A stretch of DNA of 64,000 bases from Psychrobacter immobilis (GTDB lineage Bacteria > Pseudomonadota > Gammaproteobacteria > Pseudomonadales > Moraxellaceae), in NCBI RefSeq assembly GCF_904846065.1, contig NZ_CAJGZV010000001.1, positions 1,178,001-1,242,000 on the forward strand, read 5' to 3'. Below, in pieces: positions 52,753-62,980 of this stretch; the stretch's first letter is position 1, and every line of letters begins with the position of its first letter. The notes beneath the pieces were generated by a model. That model saw nothing but the letters and a program-made list of their open reading frames with translations. It was not told the DNA's origin and did not search any database. The translations under genes were made by a program, and so were the position numbers.

Positions 52753-53382
52753 ATGGCATGGACAAGAGAGCAGATGGCACAGCGTGCCGCACAAGAGCTA
52801 CAAGACGGCTATTATGTCAACTTAGGCATTGGACTACCAACCCTAGTCGCCAATTATATCCCTAAAGATGTCGATGTTTGGCTACAGTCTGAAAATGGTC
52901 TATTAGGTATCGGCGAGTTTCCAACGGCAGAAAATGTCGATGCAGATTTGATTAATGCGGGTAAACAAACCGTCACTGCCGAAGCGGGTGCCAGTTATTT
53001 TAGTAGCTCAGAGTCGTTTGCGATGATTCGCGGTGGTCATGTTAATCTTGCGATATTGGGTGCGATGGAAGTGTCAGAAAAAGGTGATTTGGCCAACTGG
53101 ATGATTCCCAAAAAAATGGTTAAAGGCATGGGCGGTGCGATGGATTTAGTCGCTGGCGTGCAGCGCGTGATTGTCTTGATGGAACAAGTCAATAAACACG
53201 GCGAGCCAAAAATCCTTGCCAGTTGCGAGCTACCATTGACGGGCAAAGGGGTGGTTGATCGGATTATTACCGAACTTGCTGTACTAGATGTTACTGACAA
53301 CGGTCTAAAGCTAGTTGAGCTGGCAGAAGGTGTTAGCTTTGATGAGCTACAAGAAAAAACGCCAGTGAGCATTGCTCAATAA
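52753..53382 (+). CDS. scoB: succinyl-CoA:3-ketoacid CoA-transferase subunit B
   Basis: Catalytic subunit of the CoA-transferase. The 209-residue protein has the [13 protein letters not shown] block (near 28), the catalytic Glu in SENGLLGIG (near 46), and [15 protein letters not shown] (near 95). The ATG at 52753 follows AAGGAAG and begins the conserved [17 protein letters not shown] start 102 bases earlier would add 34 residues encoded by the dispersed repeat, which is not credible. Confidence 0.96.
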   Translation: MAWTREQMAQRAAQELQDGYYVNLGIGLPTLVANYIPKDVDVWLQSENGLLGIGEFPTAENVDADLINAGKQTVTAEAGASYFSSSESFAMIRGGHVNLAILGAMEVSEKGDLANWMIPKKMVKGMGGAMDLVAGVQRVIVLMEQVNKHGEPKILASCELPLTGKGVVDRIITELAVLDVTDNGLKLVELAEGVSFDELQEKTPVSIAQ

Positions 53383-53439
53383 GCTTGTTAGATATATTTG
53401 GCACAAACCTCTAAAAAACCTATTTATAATGGACTATAA

Positions 53440-54243
<804 letters not shown>

Positions 54244-54346
54244 CTGAGTGGTGAATTAATGGGTTTGCGGGCTGTTTGATTGGTTTAAGAATCATGGGCT
54301 TGCTAATAAAAGACCAATCCATTAGCATCTAGTTTTATATTAATTT

Positions 54347-54371
54347 GAGCCAATTAGATTGGCTCTTTTTT
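54347..54371 (+). terminator. terminator of the ketone-body operon
   Basis: GAGCCAAT-TAG-ATTGGCTC is a perfect 8-bp stem followed by TTTTTT. Confidence 0.92.
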
Positions 54372-54414
54372 ATGAGCGCTTGAATAGCGTTTCGGGTTGC
54401 ACGGAGTAAGTATA

Positions 54415-55767
54415 ATGAATGATAAGAATTTTGCAAAAACGCTTGCAGCAAAATTAAGCCGTGCTATCGAGCAACAGCAGTTTGAGCAATCAATCAATCA
54501 ACTTCAAAATTTGCGCCCGATTGATATTGCCGATGTTCTAGCACTCATGGAGCCAAATCTTGCATGGCAGCTACTTGAGCATCTGCCCAATCGTTCTACC
54601 GTGTTCTCCTATTTAGAAACGGATATTCAGGTTGCACTTGCCTATGTATTTCCTCGGGCTGTGTTAGCGAAAATAGTAGGCGAGATGCCTGCGGATGAGC
54701 GTACCGACTTATATAAGCACCTCAATCAGGAGCAGCGGGATGCTTTGTTACCCGCCTTGGCACAGGCACAACGTGAAGATATTCGTAAGTTATCTGCCTA
54801 TGAGGAGCGCACTGCTGGTGCGTTGATGACGTCTGATTATGCGACTTTAGCTGCTCATATGACTGTCTCTGAGGCATTGGCAGCACTGCGCCTAGAAGCA
54901 CCTGATGCCGAGACTATTTATCATGCTTATGTGATTGATGATGAGCGTAAGTTATTAGGCGTTGTCTCTTTACGAGTACTTATTTTAGCGGCTCCTGAGC
55001 AGCTGATTAATGACATTATGATGAGCACAGTAGTGTCTTGTAATGTCAATGATGATCAAAAAGACGTTGCGAAAGTCGTGGCTCGCTATGATTTAATTGC
55101 GCTGCCTATTACCGATGATAGTGGTGCCTTGGTCGGTATTGTTACCCACGATGATGCGATGGATGTGGCGAGTGATGAGGCAACCGATGATTTCCATAAG
55201 TCGGGCGGTGTCTCGACCATGGTTGGCAAATTAAAAGACGTCAGCGTTCGAGTGTTATACCGTAAGCGCGTATTCTGGCTAGTGTTTTTGGTATTTGGCA
55301 ACTTGCTCTCAGGCTTTAGTATTTCCAGTTTTGAAGATGTGATTGCCGCCAATTTGGTATTGGTGTTCTTTTTACCTTTATTGGTCGACAGTGGCGGTAA
55401 CGCTGGCTCGCAGTCAGCGACCTTGATGGTGCGAGCTTTGGCGACTGGCGATGTGGTCATGCGTGACTGGTTTTCATTATTGGGTCGAGAGGCAGTGGTT
55501 GCGTTGATGCTTGGGGCGACGATGGCGGTGGCTATCTCAATCATCGGTTATGTACGTGGTGATGCAGTGGTGTCGTTAGTGCTGGCACTGAGTATGATGT
55601 CGGTGGTAATGATTGGTTGTGTGATTGGTATGAGCTTACCTTTTGTGCTTAATAAATTGGGTTTTGACCCTGCCACTGCCAGTGCGCCTTTGATTACCTC
55701 TGTCTGTGATGCCTCGGGTGTACTTATTTATTTGTTTATTGCTTCACAGTTTTTGTCTATCGGTTAA
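54415..55767 (+). CDS. mgtE: magnesium transporter MgtE
   Basis: MgtE is a Mg2+-gated magnesium channel of the inner membrane. The 450-residue protein has the cytoplasmic N domain (1-130, RPIDIADVLALMEPNLAWQL), two CBS domains (about 130-255), and five membrane segments (about 280-450) including the LLVDSGGNAGSQSATLMVRAL pore signature. The ATG at 54415 follows ACGGAG; an upstream TTG at 54397 is not needed. It is a single-gene unit after the ketone-body terminator. Confidence 0.95.
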   Translation: MNDKNFAKTLAAKLSRAIEQQQFEQSINQLQNLRPIDIADVLALMEPNLAWQLLEHLPNRSTVFSYLETDIQVALAYVFPRAVLAKIVGEMPADERTDLYKHLNQEQRDALLPALAQAQREDIRKLSAYEERTAGALMTSDYATLAAHMTVSEALAALRLEAPDAETIYHAYVIDDERKLLGVVSLRVLILAAPEQLINDIMMSTVVSCNVNDDQKDVAKVVARYDLIALPITDDSGALVGIVTHDDAMDVASDEATDDFHKSGGVSTMVGKLKDVSVRVLYRKRVFWLVFLVFGNLLSGFSISSFEDVIAANLVLVFFLPLLVDSGGNAGSQSATLMVRALATGDVVMRDWFSLLGREAVVALMLGATMAVAISIIGYVRGDAVVSLVLALSMMSVVMIGCVIGMSLPFVLNKLGFDPATASAPLITSVCDASGVLIYLFIASQFLSIG

Positions 55768-55949
55768 CGCTGCTATAAAGCCTAGTCCCACTAGCGTTGT
55801 GGTTTTTTTATTTATCCAATTCAGCTACACTATCACTGTAAAAGGTTTGGCTAAAAAGCTTATGGGCTATGTTATTTACGCTATTTACGACAGTATCAAT
55901 TGAGTTGTTTTACCATACCTACCCACTTGTATAGGCAGTAACGGTCGCT

Positions 55950-57170
55950 ATGTTTAACTTTATGAAGAAAACCTCCACCAAAAAACCAGAAACACCAGAG
56001 CAGCGGGCAGAGCGCGATAGTGCTGTGGACAAGGTGCTGCTTGGTTACGAAGTAGGTACCATTAGCATTGCCACCATGGTCACAGGACTTGAGCGCGATG
56101 GCGATCAGCTTACCTTAGATTTGCGTCTTCCCGTAAATAGTAACCCTGAAATCATCCAACAAGAGCTTGGGCAGCTGCTACATCCGCACGGTATCAAAGC
56201 GATTCACATGAATGTCCGTCTACCAGCGCCAGCGAAAGGGACAGGATCAAGCTTACCGAAGGCAATGCCCAAGACCACCAATGCAATGGACAGCCAAAGT
56301 CAGTCTTCAGTTAATAATAAGACAACTGATGCCGAACCGCCGATTACCAAAGCCGCACCGACACAAGCATCATTGACAGCGCATCCGCGCATTCGTCATA
56401 TTATCGTGGTGGCGTCAGGTAAAGGCGGTGTTGGTAAATCAACCACTACTGTCAATATCGCCTTGGCATTACAAAAGCTCGGCAACCGTGTTGGCGTGCT
56501 CGATGCCGATATCTACGGCCCTAGTATGCCAACCATGCTGGGCGTCAATAATGTCAGACCTGAGCTAGAAAATGAGCAGTTCGTTCCTATCAATGCGCAT
56601 GGCATGGCGATGTTATCGATTGGTAGCTTGCTCGATGGTGACAATACGCCTGTCGCATGGCGTGGACCAAAAGCCACTGGTGCGCTGATGCAGCTGTATA
56701 ACCAAACCAACTGGCCGCAGCTAGATTACTTAGTCATTGATATGCCACCGGGTACGGGCGATATTCAGTTAACACTAGCGCAGCGTATTCCCGTAACGGG
56801 CGCGGTGATTGTCACGACGCCGCAGCATATTGCCTTGCTTGATGCGCAAAAAGGCATTGAGATGTTTAACAAAACCAACATCCCAGTACTTGGCGTAGTC
56901 GAAAACATGGCGCTGCATACCTGTAGTAACTGTAATCATACAGAAGCTATCTTTGGCACAGGCGGCGGCGAAAAAATCGCTGAGCAATATCAGGTGCCGC
57001 TGTTAGGTCAGTTGCCATTGGCCAGAGGTATTCGTGCACAAGTGGATAAAGGTGAGCCGAGCGTATTAGCCGATGATGAGTTTGCGCCGTACTATCTTAG
57101 CATTGCCAAAAATATCGAAGCCAATATTAATAAATTCGCCAAGCCTGTCGATGATAAACGTATTTTTTAA
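55950..57170 (+). CDS. apbC: Mrp/ApbC-type iron-sulfur cluster carrier ATPase
   Basis: Cytoplasmic P-loop ATPase that carries iron-sulfur clusters to apoproteins. The 406 residues start with a DUF59-like domain (about 20-90), then a Gln/Ala/Pro-rich linker, the deviant Walker A GKGGVGKST (near 157), the VLDADIYGPSMPTMLG block, DMPPGTGDIQLTL, and the cluster-binding CSNCNH (near 327). A second ATG four codons in is possible, as no strong RBS precedes the first. Confidence 0.94.
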   Translation: MFNFMKKTSTKKPETPEQRAERDSAVDKVLLGYEVGTISIATMVTGLERDGDQLTLDLRLPVNSNPEIIQQELGQLLHPHGIKAIHMNVRLPAPAKGTGSSLPKAMPKTTNAMDSQSQSSVNNKTTDAEPPITKAAPTQASLTAHPRIRHIIVVASGKGGVGKSTTTVNIALALQKLGNRVGVLDADIYGPSMPTMLGVNNVRPELENEQFVPINAHGMAMLSIGSLLDGDNTPVAWRGPKATGALMQLYNQTNWPQLDYLVIDMPPGTGDIQLTLAQRIPVTGAVIVTTPQHIALLDAQKGIEMFNKTNIPVLGVVENMALHTCSNCNHTEAIFGTGGGEKIAEQYQVPLLGQLPLARGIRAQVDKGEPSVLADDEFAPYYLSIAKNIEANINKFAKPVDDKRIF

Positions 57171-57572
57171 TAGTAGTTCTTAGTGATAGTAGAACAGCTT
57201 AAGTAGAAAATCGTTAAAGAACTTATATTTTTAAACAGGGAATATTGCGAGCTTATCAATTTATCAACGACATTTAGATAATATTCCCAAACAGTATAGG
57301 TGACTGAAATTATTCCGTTCGCCGATATATGCGATTGAGCTCTCAAACAATCAACTGATGGCCGTTTGCTACTCTAAAGACGGGAGTAGCAAACGCCATC
57401 AGCAAATGTGACGGAAAGGTTGGCAGATGGATTGACCAGCATTGAAGTTAAGGTGATAACGGCAGCGTTTTTTGTGGGTTCTGCGAAGGCAAAAAGAAAA
57501 ACTGTACATACTGCCGTGAGTTATCAAGGAAAAATAGTACCTTTAGAAAAATTTGGCTAGGATGCCTCAATC
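57171..57572. other. 402-base intergenic region with a long hairpin
   Basis: The gap after apbC contains a 19-bp inverted repeat (57355-57402) and otherwise no recognisable gene. The promoter of the following gene must lie downstream of the hairpin. Confidence 0.6.
57355..57402. repeat. long near-perfect inverted repeat
   Basis: CTGATGGCCGTTTGCTACTC pairs with GAGTAGCAAACGCCATCAG with one bulged C, around a 9-base loop. No T-run follows, so it is not a standard terminator. It could be an RNA element or a mobile-element relic. Confidence 0.85.
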
Positions 57573-58715
57573 ATGAATCAAAATCGTAATGAGCAAGATC
57601 AGCAACACTTATCTACCAGCATTAAGCCAGCTGTTCTTAACGAGCTTATTCAAAATGGTCAGCCTATTTTTGGTGTTTTTGCTCACGTTAAAAATATCAA
57701 TTATTTGGACTATCACAGTCATCTTATTTCGCAAAAGGCGCTGCCAAACTGGCGCAAAGAGTTAAAAGCCAATCAATTCTGCTTTATTCAAATTATCCAG
57801 CCGCCTTATCGGATTTGTTTGGCATTGGCAACGATTAAGTTGGCAACCAGTGCCTTTGTTTATCTTTATAATGATGAGACTAAGCAGTTAGAGGTTTGTG
57901 AAGCATTGCAGCCGTTGATGCATCACACACAGTTAGAAGGCGATTGCTATCAAGGGCAAATGGCATTTACCCATAGTAATCTCACATTAACATTGGATTT
58001 TACGCCATCAAAAATCGCAGTAGCATTGGACAGTAAACACATTACGCTTGATGCGACGCTACAGCGGCAAGCAGCGCCATTAGCAGTCTGCACACCAACG
58101 GGCAGGCGTGGCTGGACCTTTACTCAAAAAGAACCGTTAACTGCTCTAGCTGGTCATTTGCTTATTAAAGCCCATTCAAAATTTAACACTGATGCTCAAG
58201 CCAAACAAATCCACTTTTCCGAAACGACTATCGCCAATCTCGATTGGACGCTTGGCTATATGCGTCACAAGACCAATTGGTTTTGGAGTTGTATCAATAG
58301 TTATTTGCCAGACGGTCGTCATTTTGCCCTAAATCTAGCGATGGGCGTCAATGAAACAGGGGTTAGCGAAAATGCGTGCTGGCTGGATGGGCAGATTTAT
58401 TATTTACCGCCTGTGATGTTTGTCCGTGATGGTTTAAAGTTGCCAGCTAATGAGCAGGATGATAATGCTAAAACCATAGATAATACGCGACAGCCTTGGC
58501 GCATCTATCATCAAAACCTAGGCTGGAGCAATGTTGATATTGACTTAACTTTCACGCCGATAACCGTTTATAAAAAGACAGATAACTTTGGTGTGCTTGC
58601 CAGTATATTTGAGCAATGGCTTGGCTTTTATAGTGGTGAGATTCGTCTAAAAGATGACGTGATTGAAATCGATAAGATAATGGGCTTAGCAGAAGATCAT
58701 TTCGCAAAATGGTAG
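57573..58715 (+). CDS. DUF2804 domain protein
   Basis: The 380-residue protein matches the DUF2804 pattern: GQPIFGVFAHVKNINYLDY near the start, GRRGWTFTQKEPLTALAGHL (near 172), and TNWFWSCINSYLPDGRHFALNLAMGVNETG (near 230) with the conserved W-x-W and LxxGVNE blocks. There is no signal peptide or membrane segment. The family has no established function; its fold is thought to be beta-rich and lipocalin/AttH-like. AGGATG precedes the ATG. Confidence 0.85.
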   Translation: MNQNRNEQDQQHLSTSIKPAVLNELIQNGQPIFGVFAHVKNINYLDYHSHLISQKALPNWRKELKANQFCFIQIIQPPYRICLALATIKLATSAFVYLYNDETKQLEVCEALQPLMHHTQLEGDCYQGQMAFTHSNLTLTLDFTPSKIAVALDSKHITLDATLQRQAAPLAVCTPTGRRGWTFTQKEPLTALAGHLLIKAHSKFNTDAQAKQIHFSETTIANLDWTLGYMRHKTNWFWSCINSYLPDGRHFALNLAMGVNETGVSENACWLDGQIYYLPPVMFVRDGLKLPANEQDDNAKTIDNTRQPWRIYHQNLGWSNVDIDLTFTPITVYKKTDNFGVLASIFEQWLGFYSGEIRLKDDVIEIDKIMGLAEDHFAKW

Positions 58716-58851
58716 GCGGTTGTCGTATTGATTGTAGATTTATATTAAACGCAGGCAAGCCTATAAATTGAGCGCTCAATTCCGTATAATCGTCGCTATC
58801 AAAATACCGTTCATATCGTAAATTTTATTTTATAGCTGCTAAGGAACAACA

Positions 58852-59427
58852 ATGTCTATCAAGTCTGACCGCTGGATTCGTAAAATGGCTGAAGAACACG
58901 GCATGATTGAGCCGTTTGAAGCGGGTCAAGTACGTTTTAATGATACAGGCGAGCGTTTGGTTAGCTACGGTACGTCAAGCTATGGTTATGATGTACGCTG
59001 CGCGCCTGAATTTAAAGTTTTTACCAATGTTCATTCAGTGATTGTAGATCCAAAAAACTTTGATGAAAAAAGCTTTATTGATGTCATCGGTGACGAGTGC
59101 ATTATTCCACCAAACTCGTTTGCGCTAGCACGCACCATGGAATATTTCCGTATTCCACGCGATGTATTGACGATCTGTCTTGGTAAATCAACGTATGCCC
59201 GTTGCGGAATTATCGTCAATGTGACGCCGCTGGAGCCTGAATGGGAAGGGCATGTCACTTTGGAATTTAGCAACACCACCAATCTACCAGCGCGTATTTA
59301 TGCAGGCGAAGGAGTGGCACAAATGCTATTTTTCCAAAGCGATGCTGATGACGTATGTGAAACCAGCTATAAAGATCGCGGCGGTAAGTATCAAGGTCAA
59401 CGCGGCGTGACATTGCCAAGAACCTAG
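58852..59427 (+). CDS. dcd: dCTP deaminase
   Basis: Dcd converts dCTP to dUTP, supplying dTMP synthesis. The 191 residues show the family start [22 protein letters not shown], the nucleotide-binding [34 protein letters not shown] (near 105-138) with the catalytic Glu in TLEFSN, and the [12 protein letters not shown] and C-terminal [12 protein letters not shown] lid. AAGGA precedes the ATG. A bidirectional terminator follows. Confidence 0.97.
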   Translation: MSIKSDRWIRKMAEEHGMIEPFEAGQVRFNDTGERLVSYGTSSYGYDVRCAPEFKVFTNVHSVIVDPKNFDEKSFIDVIGDECIIPPNSFALARTMEYFRIPRDVLTICLGKSTYARCGIIVNVTPLEPEWEGHVTLEFSNTTNLPARIYAGEGVAQMLFFQSDADDVCETSYKDRGGKYQGQRGVTLPRT

Positions 59428-59481
59428 TAATCTTATATGCTAACTGAAAGTGCACAATGATAAATCTTTTAGATTAATCAC

Positions 59482-59519
59482 AAAAAGGCTGACCGTATAT
59501 AATACGACCAGCCTTTTTT
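59482..59519. terminator. bidirectional terminator between dcd and sspB
   Basis: AAAAAGGCTG and CAGCCTTTTTT flank a further CGTATA/TACG pairing. A/T-runs on both sides serve the convergent dcd and sspB. Confidence 0.88.
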
Positions 59520-59534
59520 ATACCGAAAAATTGA

Positions 59535-59972
59535 CTATTTCAACACTTTTAAACCTGCTTTATTATCACGTTTGGCTTTAGGTGCCGCAGTAGGGCTCTT
59601 CTGTGAGCTTACTATCGCATCATCTTCAGGTTGATAGTTGTCATATTCATTGGGGTCAAAAAACATCCCTTGCGAGTTTTCTTTCGCATAAATACCTAAC
59701 ACCGACGTCATTGGTACCCAAATCTCTTGTGACACGCCGCCAAAACGCGCACTAAAATGAATATAATCATTTTCCATACTCATATTACCAGTCGCACGGC
59801 TGGCGATATTCAATACGATACGACCATCTTGCACGTGTTCCCTTGGAATCTGTACGTTTTCGGCAGTGGCATCAACCATCAGGTAAGGCGTTAGTTGATT
59901 GTCTTCTATCCACTGATAAAGCGCGCGCACCATATAAGGACGTGTTGGGGTAATAGAGGTGGTTTCGCTCAT
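59535..59972 (-). CDS. sspB: ClpXP adaptor SspB
   Basis: SspB delivers ssrA-tagged proteins to ClpXP. The 145-residue protein has the substrate-binding domain (RPYMVRALYQWIEDNQLTPYLMVDA, NIASRATGNMSMENDYIHFSARFGG, WVPMTSVLGIYAKENSQGM) and a polar linker ending in the ClpX-binding tail GLKVLK. AGGAAA precedes the ATG. sspA normally lies directly upstream; here a 165-bp MITE-like insertion separates them. Confidence 0.95.
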   Translation of the reverse strand: MSETTSITPTRPYMVRALYQWIEDNQLTPYLMVDATAENVQIPREHVQDGRIVLNIASRATGNMSMENDYIHFSARFGGVSQEIWVPMTSVLGIYAKENSQGMFFDPNEYDNYQPEDDAIVSSQKSPTAAPKAKRDNKAGLKVLK

Positions 59973-60060
59973 CTAAGGGTTTCCTATACTGATAATTTGA
60001 AGATAATAACTTAAAGGTATTTTGTTGTTTTCTATTTTAAGACAGCGGTTAAGCATTGTC

Positions 60061-60225
60061 TAGGGTGTGTCCTGCTCTTGCAAATGGTAATAAAAATTGC
60101 AGCCAAACAAATAAAATAGTACTGATAATATCGAAATATAAGCAAGCTATTTGACACAGTTTGACAAAGATTTAGTCATTTTTGACCCATTTAAGGTTTA
60201 ATGCTCAGATTGAGGATACACCCTA
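60061..60225. mobile_element. 165-bp MITE-like element between sspA and sspB
   Basis: The ends TAGGGTGTGTCCT (60061-60073) and AGGATACACCCTA (60213-60225) are 13-bp inverted repeats with one mismatch (G opposite the second strand's T). There is no open frame inside. TA at both ends could be a target duplication. The right end lies one base before the sspA stop codon, so the element seems to have inserted right at the end of sspA. Confidence 0.75.
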
Positions 60226-60226
60226 A

Positions 60227-60841
60227 TTAACGCACACTTTTTTGAAAGCTAGTACGCTCAAAGACCCGCTGTTGATAATCAAATAAGGGGCGACTAATTG
60301 CGCGTGGCAGCTCAATTCCCATTTCTTCAAGTCGCCATAACAAAGGTGCTAACAATACATCACACCAGCCAAAATCGTCTGCCATAAAATAAGGTTTATG
60401 AGCAAACAGTGGTGATAGAGTAATCAAAGAATCGCTTAACTGTTTTTTCGCAATAGCAGCTTGTGTTTTATTAAAGCTATTAGGGTGCATGAGTAGACGC
60501 TTACCGAGTACCAGCCAATCATGCTGAATACGCCAAGCCAGTTGGCGAAATTGGGCACGCTCTTGCGGGGTATCTGGTAGTAGCTTGTTTGTATGGTAAC
60601 GTTCTTCAAGATACTCAAAGATAACGTTGATCTCATACAGTGCGATTTCACGTTGTTGCAGAACAGGTAAGGTGTGATAGGGATTCAGCTCGGTTAAATC
60701 TTCAGGCCGTTCAGAGTGCAAGCGTGATAGATAATAGGCAAGCTTTTTTTCCTCAAGTAATAGGCGCACTACATGACTGTCGTAGCCGTCATCAGCGTAT
60801 AAAATCAGCTGACTACTTGGAATGTCGTTCGCATCAATCAT
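60227..60841 (-). CDS. sspA: stringent starvation protein A
   Basis: SspA is a glutathione-S-transferase-fold protein that binds RNA polymerase and helps stress survival. The 204 residues have an N-terminal thioredoxin-like domain (LILYADDGYDSHVVRLLLEEK, DLTELNPYHTLPVL) and a helical C-terminal domain (ADDFGWCDVLLAPLLWRL). AGG lies 6 bases before the ATG. It is transcribed toward sspB and follows the cytochrome bc1 operon on the same strand, after a terminator. Confidence 0.95.
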   Translation of the reverse strand: MIDANDIPSSQLILYADDGYDSHVVRLLLEEKKLAYYLSRLHSERPEDLTELNPYHTLPVLQQREIALYEINVIFEYLEERYHTNKLLPDTPQERAQFRQLAWRIQHDWLVLGKRLLMHPNSFNKTQAAIAKKQLSDSLITLSPLFAHKPYFMADDFGWCDVLLAPLLWRLEEMGIELPRAISRPLFDYQQRVFERTSFQKSVR

Positions 60842-60974
60842 GAAAGCCTAATGTTAATAGTAAAGCCTATCATCGTAAACAAAGTTGCCCTGATTATCAA
60901 GGCAAGGTACGTAAACATTGCGGGTGAGCCTTGTTTTAAATTATGGTTCAGTGTTTTATGGTCTTTTAAGAGAC

Positions 60975-61008
60975 AAAAAAAGGCACTACCAGAGTAGTGC
61001 CTTTTTTT
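60975..61008. terminator. terminator of the petABC operon
   Basis: GGCACTAC-CAGA-GTAGTGCC is a perfect 8-bp stem flanked by seven A and seven T, usable in both directions; it lies 28 bases after the cytochrome c1 stop. Confidence 0.93.
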
Positions 61009-61036
61009 CGATAAAAATATATTTTTTAATACTCAA

Positions 61037-61753
61037 TTACTTTACATCTTTCCAGAATTCTTTGTTCAATAAGTAAACTGGAATGAGTAATACTAATAAG
61101 AATAAAATCACAAAGAAGCCAATCACTTGACGGTCATGACGGTTAGGCTCTGCCATCCACGCCATAAAGTTAACCAAATCACCCACTTCGGATTCAAACT
61201 CTTCAGCACTTAGCTCTTCTTGCATATTATGCAATACATGAGGCATCGCCGCATTGGCAAGTACTAAGTTATTGGCACCCCAAGGACGGCTTGGGTCTTC
61301 ATAAAACGATAACAGGTAAGTATATACCCAGTCATCGCCACGTAGTCTGGTTTCAAGTGATAGATCAGGAGGCGCTGCGCCAAACCATGATGCTTGTACT
61401 TCAGGATCAATTTCAGCATTAATATGATCACCGATTTGATCGGTGGTGACCATCAAATACTTTTCGACCAACTCAGGTGGTATCTCTAAATCTTTAGCAA
61501 TGCGCGAGTGACGAACATACTGTGCAGAGTGACAACCAGCACAGTAGTTCATAAAGATTTTCGCACCGTTTTGTAGCGAGCCCTTATTGGTAAAATCAAT
61601 AGGAGCAGTACTACAAGCTAAGTGTTCTTCAACACCCTCAGCATTGGTGAATGTACCACATCCACCGCCACCAGCTGCCAGTGCAGTACCAGCCGTCAAG
61701 GTTAATGCCGCGCCTAAGCCTAGACCCGCTAGGGATTTAATTAGCGTGTTCAT
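61037..61753 (-). CDS. petC: cytochrome bc1 complex cytochrome c1
   Basis: Membrane-anchored c-type cytochrome that takes electrons from the Rieske protein and passes them to soluble cytochrome c. The 238 residues have a signal peptide (to about 26), haem site CAGCH (near 73), and a C-terminal anchor helix (about 212-230, VIGFFVILFLLVLLIPVYLL). The ATG overlaps the cytochrome b stop as TAATG and GGAGG precedes it, so translation is coupled. Confidence 0.96.
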   Translation of the reverse strand: MNTLIKSLAGLGLGAALTLTAGTALAAGGGGCGTFTNAEGVEEHLACSTAPIDFTNKGSLQNGAKIFMNYCAGCHSAQYVRHSRIAKDLEIPPELVEKYLMVTTDQIGDHINAEIDPEVQASWFGAAPPDLSLETRLRGDDWVYTYLLSFYEDPSRPWGANNLVLANAAMPHVLHNMQEELSAEEFESEVGDLVNFMAWMAEPNRHDRQVIGFFVILFLLVLLIPVYLLNKEFWKDVK

Positions 61754-62979
61754 TAGTGACCTCCGGTAACGCGTTCTGGTGGCTGTTTACACTTCTCAAT
61801 AGAGGTATAAATTGGCATCAGTAAGAAAAACAAGAAATACAAGACAGTGAAGATACGAGCCATCAATGTTGCTGTTGGTGTCGTTGGCGTCGCGCCTAAG
61901 TAACCTAAAACTAAGAAACTAATCGCAAACACGGTTAAAGCAATTTTAGATAAAATGCCTTTATAACGTATAGAGCGTACAGGCGATCTGTCTAGCCATG
62001 GAATCAAGAATAGTACGGCAATCGCACCACCCATCGCAATCACACCACCCAACTTGTCAGGAACCGCACGTAAAATGGCATAGAATGGCGTGTAATACCA
62101 TACTGGTGCAATGTGTGCTGGCGTTTTCAATGAATTCGCTGTCTCAAAGTTTGGTGGCTCAAGGAAGAATCCGCCGCCTTCTGGGAAGAAGAATACCACT
62201 GCAAAGAACAAGATAAAGAAGACCACGATACCAATCATATCATGCACTGTGTAGTACGGATGGAATTCAATACCATCTAACGGCACACCATTTTTATCTT
62301 TTAGCTTCTTGATATCAATACCATCAGGGTTGTTCGAACCCACATGGTGTAGCGCTACAATATGCATGAATACTAAGCCCACAAGTACAAGCGGGATAGC
62401 AACCACATGTAGAGCAAAGAAGCGGTTTAGGGTGATACCTGAGATAATATAATCACCACGTACCCATTCTGCAAGCCCATCACCAATCACAGGTAGAGCA
62501 GCAGGAAGGTTCAAGATAACCTGTGCACCCCAAAATGACATATTGCCCCAAGGAAGTAGGTAACCGAAGAAACCTTCTGCCATCAATGCTAAGTAAATAC
62601 CCATACCGATGAGCCAAATAAGCTCACGTGGTTTCTGGTATGAACCATATAGCAGTGCTCTGAACATATGCAGATATACGACCACAAAGAACGCAGATGC
62701 GCCAGTTGAGTGCATGTAACGGATAAGCCAACCACCTTTGACATCGCGCATGATGTATTCAACAGATGCAAATGCCCCTTCGGCACTTGGGTTGTACATC
62801 ATGGTCAGCCAAATACCTGTTACCAATTGGTTAACCAATACCACCATTGATAACACGCCAAAAAAGTACCAAAAGTTAAAGTTTTTTGGTGCATAGTACT
62901 TTGACATATGGTATTCATAGGTTTCGGTCGCTGGAAAGCGTGCGTCCACCCAATGCATTAACTTTTTACCCATGCTCAT
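61753..62979 (-). CDS. petB: cytochrome bc1 complex cytochrome b
   Basis: Di-haem membrane subunit with the quinol oxidation and reduction sites. The 408 residues contain eight hydrophobic segments, haem-ligand His pairs (RYMHSTGASAFFVVVYLHMFR and FFALHVVAIPLVLVGLVFMHIVALHHVGSNNP), and a PEWYY-equivalent APVWYYTPFY. The ATG at 62979 follows GGAGG; the longer frame starting at a TTG at 62994 includes that RBS and is rejected. It starts one base after the Rieske stop. Confidence 0.96.
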   Translation of the reverse strand: MSMGKKLMHWVDARFPATETYEYHMSKYYAPKNFNFWYFFGVLSMVVLVNQLVTGIWLTMMYNPSAEGAFASVEYIMRDVKGGWLIRYMHSTGASAFFVVVYLHMFRALLYGSYQKPRELIWLIGMGIYLALMAEGFFGYLLPWGNMSFWGAQVILNLPAALPVIGDGLAEWVRGDYIISGITLNRFFALHVVAIPLVLVGLVFMHIVALHHVGSNNPDGIDIKKLKDKNGVPLDGIEFHPYYTVHDMIGIVVFFILFFAVVFFFPEGGGFFLEPPNFETANSLKTPAHIAPVWYYTPFYAILRAVPDKLGGVIAMGGAIAVLFLIPWLDRSPVRSIRYKGILSKIALTVFAISFLVLGYLGATPTTPTATLMARIFTVLYFLFFLLMPIYTSIEKCKQPPERVTGGH

Positions 62980-62980
62980 A

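Noticed and set aside
55767-55815. Terminator after mgtE (CCCACTAG ... GTGG followed by T-run)
   Set aside because: The potential stem is only a few pairs with mismatches, too weak to call.
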